The position numbers and the translations under genes were made by a program. A DNA stretch of 64,000 nt from Hymenobacter cyanobacteriorum (GTDB taxonomy: Bacteria > Bacteroidota > Bacteroidia > Cytophagales > Hymenobacteraceae): contig NZ_JALBGC010000003.1 in assembly GCF_022631375.1 (NCBI RefSeq), positions 992,001 to 1,056,000 of the forward strand, read 5' to 3'. The notes under the pieces were generated by a model, which worked only from the letters and a program-made list of their open reading frames with translations, ran no database searches and was not told the origin of the DNA. Of this stretch, positions 35,909-44,306 are shown piece after piece (within the stretch, counting starts at the first letter, position 1; each line of letters starts with the position of its first letter).

Positions 35909-37312
35909 ATGCGCATGAACGAACATTTTGAAAACCCCCGCGCCGTGCTGGACACCGTACGCCGCTTCGAGCGCATGCTAGCCCAGCAGGAGTCCGTTTT
36001 CTTCGACCTCGAAGATTTCGAAAATATCATCGACCATTACGTTACCGGTGCCGAGTTCGATAAGGCCCTGCAGGCCTGCGAGGCCGCCCTGGGCCAGTAC
36101 CCCTTCTCGACCGAGCTGCTGATTGACCGCGCCCAGGTAATGGCTATGCGCGGCGACTACACCGAAGCCGAGCGCCAGATTGACGCCGTAGCCGCCCTCG
36201 ACCCCACCAACGCCGACGTGGCCGTGACTCGCGGCATTATCAGCACGCAGCGGGGCGAATTTGCCGAGGCGGTAGCCTTTTTCCGCGCCGGGCTGGAGCA
36301 GGAGCCCGAGCGTGAAGACATTCATTTCAACCTCGGCCTGGCCTTCCAGAGCTGGCAGAAGTTTAAGAGCGCGGCCAAGCACTATAAGCAGAGCCTGCGC
36401 CTGAACCCCGACAACGAAACCGGCGTGCAGGAGCTCCTGCACTGCCTCGATATTACAGGCCGGCTGGAAGAGCACGAGGACTTCTTTAAGCGGTTCACCG
36501 ACGACGACCCGTATTCGGCCACGGCCTGGTACAACCTGGGCCAGTACTGGTACCGTCGCGAGGATTTTGTGAAAGCCGTAGAGGCCTTCGACTTCGCCGT
36601 GACTATTCAGGCCGACTTTTACGACGCCCACCACTGGCTGGCCGATGCCTACGTATGCCAGCAGGAATACCGTAAGGCCATTCCGGAGTTCGAGCTGGCC
36701 TATCCGGCTGGCGAGCCCACCGATGAGGCCCTGTGCAACATCGGCGAGTGCTACGAAAAGCTGCGCGAGTGGGAGCCCGCCCGCAAATACTACCGCCAGG
36801 CCTTGGAGCTGAATCCTAACATGGACGAGGCCTGGTTTGGCCAGGGCGTGCTGCTGCAGGAGCAGGAGCGGTGGTTCGAAGCCATTCACTTTTTCCGCAA
36901 GGCCACCGAGCTGTACGACCAGAGCGGCGAGTACTGGTCGGCACTGGGCGCGGCCGAAAACCAGGTGGGCAACGTGGTGAGCGCGCTCGAAGCCTACGAA
37001 AAAGCCACTGAGGTAGCCCCCGACGACGTGCAGGCCTGGGTGAGCTGGAGCGCCATCCTCTACGACCAGGGCCATTTTGCCGAAGCCGTGGACCTGGTGC
37101 GCCACGCCGTGGAGTTGCATCCTCACGAGGCCCATTTTCACTACATGCTGTGCGCCTACCTGCTGGCCGATGGCCGCATGAAAGAAGCCTACGGCGTGCT
37201 CGAAACGGCTCTCACACTCAACTATGAGCAGCACGTACTGCTGTTCGACTACTTCCCGCAGTTGCGCGAGCAGCCCGGCTTGCAGCGCCTGATTGAGCAG
37301 TTCCGGAAATAA
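35909..37312 (+). CDS. tetratricopeptide repeat protein
   Basis: 467 residues made almost wholly of TPR units from residue ~35 to the end (for example WYNLGQYWYRREDFVKAVEAF and AWFGQGVLLQEQERWFEAIHFF). There is no signal peptide or membrane helix, so it is probably cytoplasmic. Proteins of this kind, widely kept in Bacteroidota, have no assigned role that I know. It probably serves as a binding scaffold. A weak TATCATTG box lies at 35798-35805, and a strong terminator follows the gene. Confidence 0.85.
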   Translation: MRMNEHFENPRAVLDTVRRFERMLAQQESVFFDLEDFENIIDHYVTGAEFDKALQACEAALGQYPFSTELLIDRAQVMAMRGDYTEAERQIDAVAALDPTNADVAVTRGIISTQRGEFAEAVAFFRAGLEQEPEREDIHFNLGLAFQSWQKFKSAAKHYKQSLRLNPDNETGVQELLHCLDITGRLEEHEDFFKRFTDDDPYSATAWYNLGQYWYRREDFVKAVEAFDFAVTIQADFYDAHHWLADAYVCQQEYRKAIPEFELAYPAGEPTDEALCNIGECYEKLREWEPARKYYRQALELNPNMDEAWFGQGVLLQEQERWFEAIHFFRKATELYDQSGEYWSALGAAENQVGNVVSALEAYEKATEVAPDDVQAWVSWSAILYDQGHFAEAVDLVRHAVELHPHEAHFHYMLCAYLLADGRMKEAYGVLETALTLNYEQHVLLFDYFPQLREQPGLQRLIEQFRK

Positions 37313-37386
37313 ACAGCCGCTTCGGCTCCAGCCAATCCGGTATCGATAATTGGCAGCCGATAAGCTGCTACGTGTGTTACTTTTGC

Positions 37387-37420
37387 AGCTGCCCATCAAG
37401 TTGATGGGCAGCTTTTTTTT
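37387..37420 (+). terminator. terminator after the TPR gene
   Basis: Stem AGCTGCCCATCA/TGATGGGCAGCT (12 bp, loop of three) followed by eight T. It sits 75 bases after the TPR stop and 50 bases before the comA start. A TACTTTTG box (37378-37385) lies immediately before it. Confidence 0.85.
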
Positions 37421-37469
37421 GGCGCTTTGGCTGCTGGTTGCAGCACGCTGAAGCTTATTTCATAACGAT

Positions 37470-38300
37470 ATGAACTACGACCTTTCGCAACTGCCCGAGC
37501 GCACCGCCAAGCCCCGCGAGCAGGGCTACACCATGGTGATGGACAAGGGCTTGAGCCTGCGCGAAGTAGAAGACTTTCTGGAAGTGGGCGGCGCCTACAC
37601 CGACATCGTGAAGCTGGGCTGGGCCACGTCGTACGTGGTGCCTAACCTGCAGCGTAAGCTCGAAATCTACAAGGAGGCCGGCATCCCGGTGTACTTCGGC
37701 GGCACCCTGTTCGAGGCGTTCATCATCCGCAACCAGTTCGACGACTACCGCCGCCTGCTGGACAAGTACGGCATGGAATACGCCGAGGTGTCGGACGGCA
37801 GCATCGACCTCGACCACGACCGCAAATGCGAATACATCCGCGAGCTGAGCAAGGACGTGAAAGTGCTGAGCGAAGTAGGCTCGAAGGATGCCGAGAAAAT
37901 CATTCCGCCCTACAAATGGATTTCGCAGATGGAAACCGAGCTGGCGGCCGGCGCCATCAAGGTCATTGGCGAGGCCCGCGAGGGCGGCAACGTGGGCTTG
38001 TTCCGCAGCACCGGTGAGGTGCGCTCGGGCCTGGTGGAAGAAATTCTGACCAAGATTCCGTTCGAGAAAATTCTGTGGGAAGCCCCGCAGAAAGCGCAGC
38101 AGGTGTGGTTCATCAAGCTGCTCGGGGTCAACGTGAACCTGGGCAACATTGCGCCCAACGAAGTCGTGAGCCTCGAAACCATTCGGCTGGGCCTGCGCGG
38201 CGACACCTTCTCGCACTTCCTCGACATGGATGCAGTGGACCCGATGTTCCGCCCCGCTGCTAAAACCGGTAAGCCCGGCACCTCCATGCCTCGTGGCTAA
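37470..38300 (+). CDS. comA: phosphosulfolactate synthase (ComA family)
   Basis: 276 residues of the ComA TIM-barrel family: VMDKGLSLREVEDFLEVGG near the start, DIVKLGWATSY, PVYFGGTLFEAF, YAEVSDGSIDL, SEVGSKDAEKI and EAREGGNVGLF. It joins sulfite to phosphoenolpyruvate. In archaea the product leads to coenzyme M; in Bacteroidota it is thought to lead through cysteate to sulfonolipids such as capnine. No other gene of either pathway is next to it. The ATG at 37470 matches the family N-terminus. Confidence 0.85.
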   Translation: MNYDLSQLPERTAKPREQGYTMVMDKGLSLREVEDFLEVGGAYTDIVKLGWATSYVVPNLQRKLEIYKEAGIPVYFGGTLFEAFIIRNQFDDYRRLLDKYGMEYAEVSDGSIDLDHDRKCEYIRELSKDVKVLSEVGSKDAEKIIPPYKWISQMETELAAGAIKVIGEAREGGNVGLFRSTGEVRSGLVEEILTKIPFEKILWEAPQKAQQVWFIKLLGVNVNLGNIAPNEVVSLETIRLGLRGDTFSHFLDMDAVDPMFRPAAKTGKPGTSMPRG

Positions 38301-38376
38301 ACGAATGTGGCGCTAGCGTACAAGCTCAGCCTGACGCGCTTTTCATGGCTGCTGTTGACCAGTCATAATAACCAAC

Positions 38377-38414
38377 AAAAAATGCCGGCCTCCTTACGGA
38401 AGCCGGCATTTTTT
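38377..38414. terminator. bidirectional terminator
   Basis: Stem AAAAAATGCCGGC with its exact complement around a 12-base interior, between comA and the convergent secreted-protein gene. Confidence 0.85.
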
Positions 38415-38437
38415 GTTTGCCCGAAGGGCGAGGCAGC

Positions 38438-41188
38438 TTACTGCTTCGTCACCTTCATGGTCTTCTTCTCGCCCGAAGGCAGCATCACGTTCAAGATGTA
38501 CAGGCCGCTTTTCAGTTCGCTCATGTTCTCCACGGGCACATCGTTGCTGCCCAAGGTGATGGCCACCTGGCGCTGACCTACCTGACGGCCGGTCATGTCG
38601 AGGATGCGCACAACTGCCGTACCGCTTACCGAAGAGTTGAGGCTCAGGTGCAAGATTTCGTTGTTGAGCGGGTTGGGATAAGCGACGATGCTGGTGTTGG
38701 TTTCAGCTGCTTTGCCATCGAAGGTTACAACGCGGGGAGCGAAGAAAGTCGACTTGCCGTCCACGTCGAGTTGCTCGAGGCGGTAGTAGCGAGCGCCAGC
38801 CTTGTTCTTCTCCGTGTCGGTGAAGGTATATGCTTTAGGAGTCGTGCTGTTAGGCGTTTCGCTGGCAACAAAACCAACGTTGCGATAAGTCTTGCCGTCG
38901 GCAGATACCTGCACGTTAAAGCCTTTGTTGTTCTGCTCGCTAGCAGTCTGCCAAGTAATCAGCGCATCAGCACCAAGGCGCTTGGCATCGAAGCCCGTGA
39001 GCGAAACCGGCAGGGGATTGTCGCGGTCGCCGAGCGTGAAGGTAGCGAACGTGCGCACACCCGATTTGGTCAGGATGTTGTTGGTCTGGTCGAGGGCATC
39101 GCGGCCGAGGCCACCGAACTGGTTACCACCGCTGGTCGAAACGAACAGGGCCAGATTAGGCTCCGGCACCGAGCCATTGCCCTGCGGGCCGAGGTTGGAA
39201 AGTTCAGTGTCGAGATAGCGGAACGTCATAGTAGCTACCAGGGGCTGGGTAGTGCTGGGGCGTACACCGAAGATGCGACGGATGCCGAAGCGGGAAGTAC
39301 CGCCGTTGCTTGGCACCAGGGGCGTGTAGCTCTCGGCGGTGTTCCGGGTTACGATGATGTCGCCGGGGTTATTCGTGCCCGCGAAGAGCAGCGTTACGCC
39401 GATGTTACCAAACGTGCGGGGGTCGGGTTTGCCCTGAGCATCAACTTCATTTGCCCGCACATCAGTGCGCGACGTTCTAACAAAGCCACGGATGTAGCCG
39501 GAGTCCGTTTCGCCGGTCAGCTGAGCACCGTTGGCAGCCGTGCCCGAACGGTCGCCCAGGGTCACGTAGTTGTTGTCGGGAGTCGAGATATCCGTGGTAA
39601 ACAAGCCGCTGCCAGCCAGGAAGTTCATGGAGTTGGAGATGGTCATGATACCTTGCAGCGCCTTGGTACCAGCACCCGACAGGTCCACGTCGGTGAAGGA
39701 GCCACCAGTAATGGTCTGGTTGCCGCTGCCGGCAAACTCAATGCGCGAGCCATCAAACTGACGGTAGCTGTCGAAGAGGTTGCTGAAGCCACCGTATACT
39801 TTCCAGCGGCCCTGGTAGAGGCGGCACAGCGAGCGTTGGGCCTGCGAGCTACCCTGCATGTCGACGTTGCGGCACATGGCATCGCCCGAGTTCGTGTTAT
39901 TAATCGTGGTAGAGCCAAACGTATAAACAGCGCCAGCGTGGATGTTCGGGTAAGGCTTCGTGTTGCCCACGCCGAAGTCGGGGATAACGACGTTGATGTT
40001 GGCCGTCGGAACAATTTTCAGGTCCCAGTTGGCCGGAGTAAACCAGTCGTCGCTGGTGCCGCCAGTCCAGGTGTCAATCAGAATCGGCACACCGGTCGTG
40101 TTGAAGGAGGCCGTGTAGCCATTGCCACCGTTGTCGTCGCGCACCCGGAACGTGGTGCCGTTGGCACGCAGCACAACTGCTTCGTAGGTAACAGTAACGG
40201 TATAAGTACCAATGCCCTGGTTAGCCAGGCCCGAAATCAGGTTGCGGAGGGCGGTGCTATTCGAGAAAGAGCGGTTGGTACCGCCGTTGCCGGCAGTGCC
40301 GGTACCATCCTGAATCAACGCGATTTCAGACTGCGGAAAAGCAAAGCCGGGCTGGCTGTTCTGCGGGGGCTTCACAATGAGGTATTGCAGACGGGCGCTT
40401 TGTATCACGTCGCCACCGCTTTCGAAGGTGTTCAGCGTGCCGCCATTGAGCGTAAGCTTGCCATCGTTGATGTCATAAGTACCCAGGTTGGTGCCGTTAA
40501 ATGCCGAAGCCGTGTAAGTGGTATTCGGGGTAGTAGCACCGGTCGTGTTGATGAGGATGGTGCTCTGAGCGTTAACGGGAGGGCCAGCGCTGGTTGGGTT
40601 CACGCGAGTACCGGTGGCCGTGAAGACCGACTTGCGAAGGCCCGTAGACAGTGTAGTAACGTTCGTGTTATCAGTGGCTACGAAGTTGATATCGAAGCGG
40701 TAGCTACCACCGGAGGCCGGCGAGGTTACAGCAGCCAAGATATCATAGCCAGCCGTTGTAGGGGTGAAAGTGCGCACACCATTTGATAAGCCAGCGTTTA
40801 CCAACGGAATATCGGTAAACCCGACGCTAACAGTTGAGCCGAGCGTGCCGGGAGCTACACGCACCCGCAGTACTGCCTGGTCGTAGCTCTCAGACGGGTC
40901 TTCGTTGATGGTAAGAACCCCGTTAGTAACGGCGAACACATCCGTCGAAATGTCGAACGAGCCGAAGTCACGGTTGGCAAAATTGGTACCCCCGCCAGTA
41001 GTCGGCTTCGCGTCGTACGTAACAGGCGACCCTTTCACATTTAGTGAAATGGAGGCAGTAGCAATGGTTGACTGCGCCAGTACCGACTGCGACGAGCCCA
41101 GACCAACGAAAATGGCGAAGAGGGGGAGCAAAAAGCTGAGGAAGCGACGCTGTCGCAGCAGTTTGGGAGTAAAGTTTAACGTTTGCAT
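38438..41188 (-). CDS. secreted beta-rich protein with type IX sorting domain
   Basis: 916 residues. Signal peptide ends near SVLAQS. The first ~350 residues are Thr/Asn/Gly-rich beta structure. A segment beginning WTGGTSDDWFTPANWD (~375) is a common module of Bacteroidota surface proteins, followed by beta-helix-like sequence. A domain with LPVSLTGFDAKRLGADALI then WQTASEQNNKGFNVQVS usually precedes the sorting domain. The last ~85 residues carry AYPNPLNNEILHLSL and SGLYILNVMLPSGEKKTMKV. It is probably exported by the type IX machine. The 5' region (41189-41340) is A-rich with no exact -7 match. Confidence 0.85.
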   Translation of the reverse strand: MQTLNFTPKLLRQRRFLSFLLPLFAIFVGLGSSQSVLAQSTIATASISLNVKGSPVTYDAKPTTGGGTNFANRDFGSFDISTDVFAVTNGVLTINEDPSESYDQAVLRVRVAPGTLGSTVSVGFTDIPLVNAGLSNGVRTFTPTTAGYDILAAVTSPASGGSYRFDINFVATDNTNVTTLSTGLRKSVFTATGTRVNPTSAGPPVNAQSTILINTTGATTPNTTYTASAFNGTNLGTYDINDGKLTLNGGTLNTFESGGDVIQSARLQYLIVKPPQNSQPGFAFPQSEIALIQDGTGTAGNGGTNRSFSNSTALRNLISGLANQGIGTYTVTVTYEAVVLRANGTTFRVRDDNGGNGYTASFNTTGVPILIDTWTGGTSDDWFTPANWDLKIVPTANINVVIPDFGVGNTKPYPNIHAGAVYTFGSTTINNTNSGDAMCRNVDMQGSSQAQRSLCRLYQGRWKVYGGFSNLFDSYRQFDGSRIEFAGSGNQTITGGSFTDVDLSGAGTKALQGIMTISNSMNFLAGSGLFTTDISTPDNNYVTLGDRSGTAANGAQLTGETDSGYIRGFVRTSRTDVRANEVDAQGKPDPRTFGNIGVTLLFAGTNNPGDIIVTRNTAESYTPLVPSNGGTSRFGIRRIFGVRPSTTQPLVATMTFRYLDTELSNLGPQGNGSVPEPNLALFVSTSGGNQFGGLGRDALDQTNNILTKSGVRTFATFTLGDRDNPLPVSLTGFDAKRLGADALITWQTASEQNNKGFNVQVSADGKTYRNVGFVASETPNSTTPKAYTFTDTEKNKAGARYYRLEQLDVDGKSTFFAPRVVTFDGKAAETNTSIVAYPNPLNNEILHLSLNSSVSGTAVVRILDMTGRQVGQRQVAITLGSNDVPVENMSELKSGLYILNVMLPSGEKKTMKVTKQ

Positions 41189-41341
41189 GGGATTAGGTAT
41201 TTATTGTAAAAAACTGGAATGCGCTGAAGGGGGGAAACACATTCAGGGCGCATATACGCAGGGGTAGGAAAAAAGTCGAAGGGTTGGAAAAAAAAATTAA
41301 AAAGTGGTAAAACAGTGCAAGTGAGGGCCTTTTCGGGGTGG

Positions 41342-41377
41342 AAAAAATCCTGTTTTGGGAATAAAACGGGATTTTTT
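41342..41377 (-). terminator. terminator of the bestrophin gene
   Basis: AAAAAATCC.GTTTT pairs with AAAAC.GGATTTTTT around a GGGAAT loop, 8 bases past the bestrophin stop on the minus strand. Confidence 0.75.
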
Positions 41378-41385
41378 CAATCCGG

Positions 41386-42309
41386 TTAATGTACCACGCT
41401 GTATGGCACAGTGGCTAGCGCCTTCTTCTCCGCCGGCAGCTCGACACCGAGCAAATCGTGGACGCTTACCCGGATTTTATTGGAGAGCTGCGTGATGGGC
41501 AAATCGTTGCTGTCGTAGCCGAATGGATTTTCTATTTCGTTGCCAATCATCTCCAAGCCCAGCATGGCGTAGGCCCCAATCATCGTCACGGGCACCATCC
41601 ACCATCCGCACGAATCGACGAGTACCAGAGGCATAACCATGATGAACACGGTGATGTAGCATTTGATGAAAAAGCTGTAGGAATAAGGAATGGGCGTGGA
41701 TTTGATGCGCTCGCAGGTGCCGTTCACGGTCATCATGCCCAGGTAATGTTGCTTGAGGTTGATGAGGTGAATGGGGTCGAAAATCTGCACCTGGCGCAAC
41801 TGCTCCACGCTTTCCATGAGCACGGCAATGATGGTGGAGCACACGCTTTCGGCTTTTTGCAGTCGCTCGATGATGTCGGGAGTAGCTTCCATCTTGTCGA
41901 AGCGCACGCGGTTGCGCAGGCTGCCTTCGAGGGCGATGGGGAAGTTGGAGATGAGAGCAGCGAAGTAGCGGCGGCTCGATTTGGCCTCGCGAGGCAGCAA
42001 GGCGTTCATTTCCATGGCCAGCCCGCGGCAGTGCGACACCAGCTGACCCCACACGCCGCGGCCTTCGTAGTACCGGTCGTAGGCGGTGTTGGTCCGAAAC
42101 ACCAGCAGCAAGCTGAGCAAAATACCGAGAATGGACAGGTATTCGCGCCCGATGCGGACGTTGAGGGTGTGAAAATCGAGGCTAATGACGGCAATGGCCG
42201 AGCCGTAGAGGCCCACCAGGGCCACGCGCTTCAAAAGCAGGCGGATAACTGCGGAGGTATGGAAGTGCCACAAGGCACGCCACCAGTCTCCGCCCTGATA
42301 CACAATCAT
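41386..42309 (-). CDS. bestrophin family anion channel
   Basis: 307 residues. It begins WWRALWHFHTSAVIRLLLKRV and has the family motif LVFRTNTAYDRYYEGRGVWG after the second membrane helix. Two more helices follow (YITVFIMVMPLVLVDSCGW and VPVTMIGAYAMLGLEMIG), then NEIENPFGYDSNDLP. Bacterial bestrophins form pentameric ion channels in the inner membrane. The gene has its own terminator, and its likely promoter lies far upstream (42577), implying a leader of about 260 bases. Confidence 0.9.
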   Translation of the reverse strand: MIVYQGGDWWRALWHFHTSAVIRLLLKRVALVGLYGSAIAVISLDFHTLNVRIGREYLSILGILLSLLLVFRTNTAYDRYYEGRGVWGQLVSHCRGLAMEMNALLPREAKSSRRYFAALISNFPIALEGSLRNRVRFDKMEATPDIIERLQKAESVCSTIIAVLMESVEQLRQVQIFDPIHLINLKQHYLGMMTVNGTCERIKSTPIPYSYSFFIKCYITVFIMVMPLVLVDSCGWWMVPVTMIGAYAMLGLEMIGNEIENPFGYDSNDLPITQLSNKIRVSVHDLLGVELPAEKKALATVPYSVVH

Positions 42310-42411
42310 CGGGGTAGTAAAAGCGTACGCAATTCAATAACATCCAGGGGAGCGTGGCCGGGGTAGGCAGCCAACGGGCCCGTATACGGAAGGAAGGTGA
42401 GAAGGGGTGTG

Positions 42412-42483
42412 GCCGGTTGGCAGGGGGAGACGCCCTGCTCGGAAACCGGGCGAATGGCCAACACAGAGCCCGCGCCAACCGGC
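42412..42483 (-). other. possible structured leader upstream of the bestrophin gene
   Basis: A perfect 10-bp stem, GCCGGTTGGC (42412-42421) with GCCAACCGGC (42474-42483), closes a 52-base interior that can form smaller GC pairings. It is in the 375-base gap between the bestrophin and DedA genes, inside the transcript predicted from the TATCTTTG box at 42577-42584. I could not match it to a riboswitch class I know. The rest of the gap is AT-rich (42505-42600) with no gene. Confidence 0.35.
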
Positions 42484-42576
42484 TACGGACTCGGGCAGAA
42501 GATTACAAAGCAGTAGAGGTGAATAAGAAAAATAACACCTTTTTAGGGGTAAATACAATTGTAGTAAAGCAATCCA

Positions 42577-42584
42577 CAAAGATA
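42577..42584 (-). promoter_or_regulatory. -7 box, probably for the bestrophin gene
   Basis: TATCTTTG on the minus strand within an AT-rich stretch. No clean TTG sits at the usual distance upstream. It is the best promoter candidate in this gap. Confidence 0.4.
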
Positions 42585-42684
42585 ATGCCGAACTAAGAGA
42601 AACAGCTATGTCTCTGCGGAAAGGTTGATAGCGCGGCTAGTTCGGCAGCGGGCGGTTTTCTTTGTGGCTCACTTTTCGTCCGGC

Positions 42685-43353
42685 ATGGAACTCCTTAAGC
42701 ATTTCTTCGACCTGTTGCTGCACCTCGACAAAACCCTCGTGAACGTGGTGCACGACTACGGCAACCTCACCTACCTCATCCTGTTCCTCATTATCTTCAC
42801 CGAGACGGGGGTGATTGTGTTTCCCTTTCTGCCCGGCGATTCGCTGCTGTTTGTAGCCGGCACGCTGGCCGCGCAGCCCAACCCCGAAACCGGCCACCCG
42901 CTGCTCAACATCTGGCTGCTGATTCCGCTGCTGATGGCGGCCGCTTTTATCGGCGATAACCTGAACTATATGGTGGGCGACTACCTGGGGCCGCGCGTGT
43001 TTCGCGAGAATTATAAGTTCCTCAACCGCAAGTACCTCGACCAGACGCAGGCGTTCTATGCCAAACACGGCGGCAAGACGATTATCATGGCGCGCTTCGT
43101 GCCCATTGTGCGCACGTTCGCGCCGTTTGTGGCCGGCGTGGGCACCATGACGTACCGCTACTTTGCTACGTTCAGCATTGCGGGCGCGGCTTTGTGGGTG
43201 GTGTCGCTCACGCTGGCGGGCTACTTCTTCGGCAACATTGCGTGGGTGCAGAAGAATTTCACGCTGGTGATTTACGCCATTATTCTGGTGTCGGTGCTGC
43301 CGCCGCTGTTCTCGTTCCTGAAGGATAAATTCGGGAACAAGCAAGCCGTTTAG
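42685..43353 (+). CDS. DedA family membrane protein
   Basis: 222 residues. It shows the DedA (SNARE-associated) pattern: FTETGVIVFPFLPGDSLLF, GDNLNYMVGDYLGPRVF, GGKTIIMARFVPIVRTFAPF and AGVGTMTYRYF, with about five membrane segments. DedA proteins are proposed to be lipid transporters or scramblases (including undecaprenyl phosphate) in the inner membrane. The ATG at 42685 is preferred to the ATG 20 codons upstream, which is not part of the conserved fold. Confidence 0.92.
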   Translation: MELLKHFFDLLLHLDKTLVNVVHDYGNLTYLILFLIIFTETGVIVFPFLPGDSLLFVAGTLAAQPNPETGHPLLNIWLLIPLLMAAAFIGDNLNYMVGDYLGPRVFRENYKFLNRKYLDQTQAFYAKHGGKTIIMARFVPIVRTFAPFVAGVGTMTYRYFATFSIAGAALWVVSLTLAGYFFGNIAWVQKNFTLVIYAIILVSVLPPLFSFLKDKFGNKQAV

Positions 43354-43420
43354 CACGCAGCAATTGCGAGGGCAGCAGCACGTGCCTTAGCTTGCGGTCA
43401 GATACCTGTTAACCTTATCT

Positions 43421-44164
43421 ATGCGCCAGTTCGGGCTTATCGGCCGCACCCTGCAGCACTCGTTTTCACAGACTTACTTCACGCAGAAGTTCTACTCGCA
43501 GGGCCTGGCCGATGACCACCGCTACGACCTGTTCGAACTGGCCGACATCCACGAGCTGCCGGCACTGCTGCGCGCCAACCCCGATTTGGTGGGCCTGAAC
43601 GTGACCGTGCCTTATAAGGAAACCGTGGTGCCGTACCTCGACGAACTGGCGCCCTCGGCTGCCCGCGTGGGAGCTGTGAACGTGATTGAGCGCTGCTCCG
43701 ACGGCCGACTGCGCGGCCACAACACCGACGTGGTGGGCTTTCGGGAGTCGCTGCGGCAGTTTTTTCCGGCCGGAGCGCAAGGCCGGGCGCTGGTGTTGGG
43801 GGCCGGCGGGGCGGCCAAAGCTGTGATAGTGGCCCTCAACGACCTGGGCATTGGCCACTGGAGCGTGACCCGCAACCCGCTGGGCCACGGCCTGACCTAC
43901 GATGAGCTCACGCCCGAACTGCTGGCCGCGCACTCGCTCATCATCAATGCTACGCCGCTGGGCACCTACCCGCAGGTGGATGCCTGCCCGCGCCTGCCCT
44001 ACGAGGCTCTGGGGCCGCAGCACTACCTCTACGACTTGGTGTACAACCCCAGCGAAACCCTGTTTATGGCCAGAGGCCAGGCTGCCGGGGCGCACGCCAA
44101 AAACGGTTTCGAGATGCTGCAGCGGCAAGCCGAAGCTGCCTGGGACATCTGGAACGGGCGGTAG
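43421..44164 (+). CDS. aroE: shikimate dehydrogenase
   Basis: 247 residues, at the short end of the family but complete. Substrate motif QHSFSQTYF, catalytic Lys in LNVTVPYKE, Asp in HNTDVVGF, NADP loop VLGAGGAAKAV, INATPLGTYP and the C-terminal NGFEMLQRQAEAAWDIW. It reduces 3-dehydroshikimate to shikimate with NADPH in aromatic amino-acid synthesis. It starts 67 bases after the DedA gene and ends 16 bases before a long hairpin followed by T8. Confidence 0.95.
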   Translation: MRQFGLIGRTLQHSFSQTYFTQKFYSQGLADDHRYDLFELADIHELPALLRANPDLVGLNVTVPYKETVVPYLDELAPSAARVGAVNVIERCSDGRLRGHNTDVVGFRESLRQFFPAGAQGRALVLGAGGAAKAVIVALNDLGIGHWSVTRNPLGHGLTYDELTPELLAAHSLIINATPLGTYPQVDACPRLPYEALGPQHYLYDLVYNPSETLFMARGQAAGAHAKNGFEMLQRQAEAAWDIWNGR

Positions 44165-44180
44165 CTGACTGGCTGCTAAT

Positions 44181-44283
44181 AGACCGTCAAGCGGAGCTTG
44201 TCGGAGCAGGTCTACTGCGATAGTAATTGGTTTACTACTGCAGTAGACCTGCTCCGACAAGCTCCGCTTGACGGTCTTTTTTT
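44181..44283 (+). repeat. long hairpin element 1, also the aroE terminator
   Basis: 44181-44218 and 44240-44277 are exact complements over 38 bases (arm starts AGACCGTCAAGCGGAGCTTG). The 21-base centre contains AGTAATTGGTTTACTA, which pairs with itself. A run of T follows, so it can end aroE transcription. The centre and part of the arm recur in the element at 51552. Confidence 0.9.
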
Positions 44284-44306
44284 CTCGTGTAAAAACGATT
44301 TATCGA

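Noticed and set aside
42380..42400. SRP RNA-like GGAAGGAAGG motif
   Set aside because: The surrounding bases do not form the conserved SRP domain IV helix and no SRP-like flanks are present.
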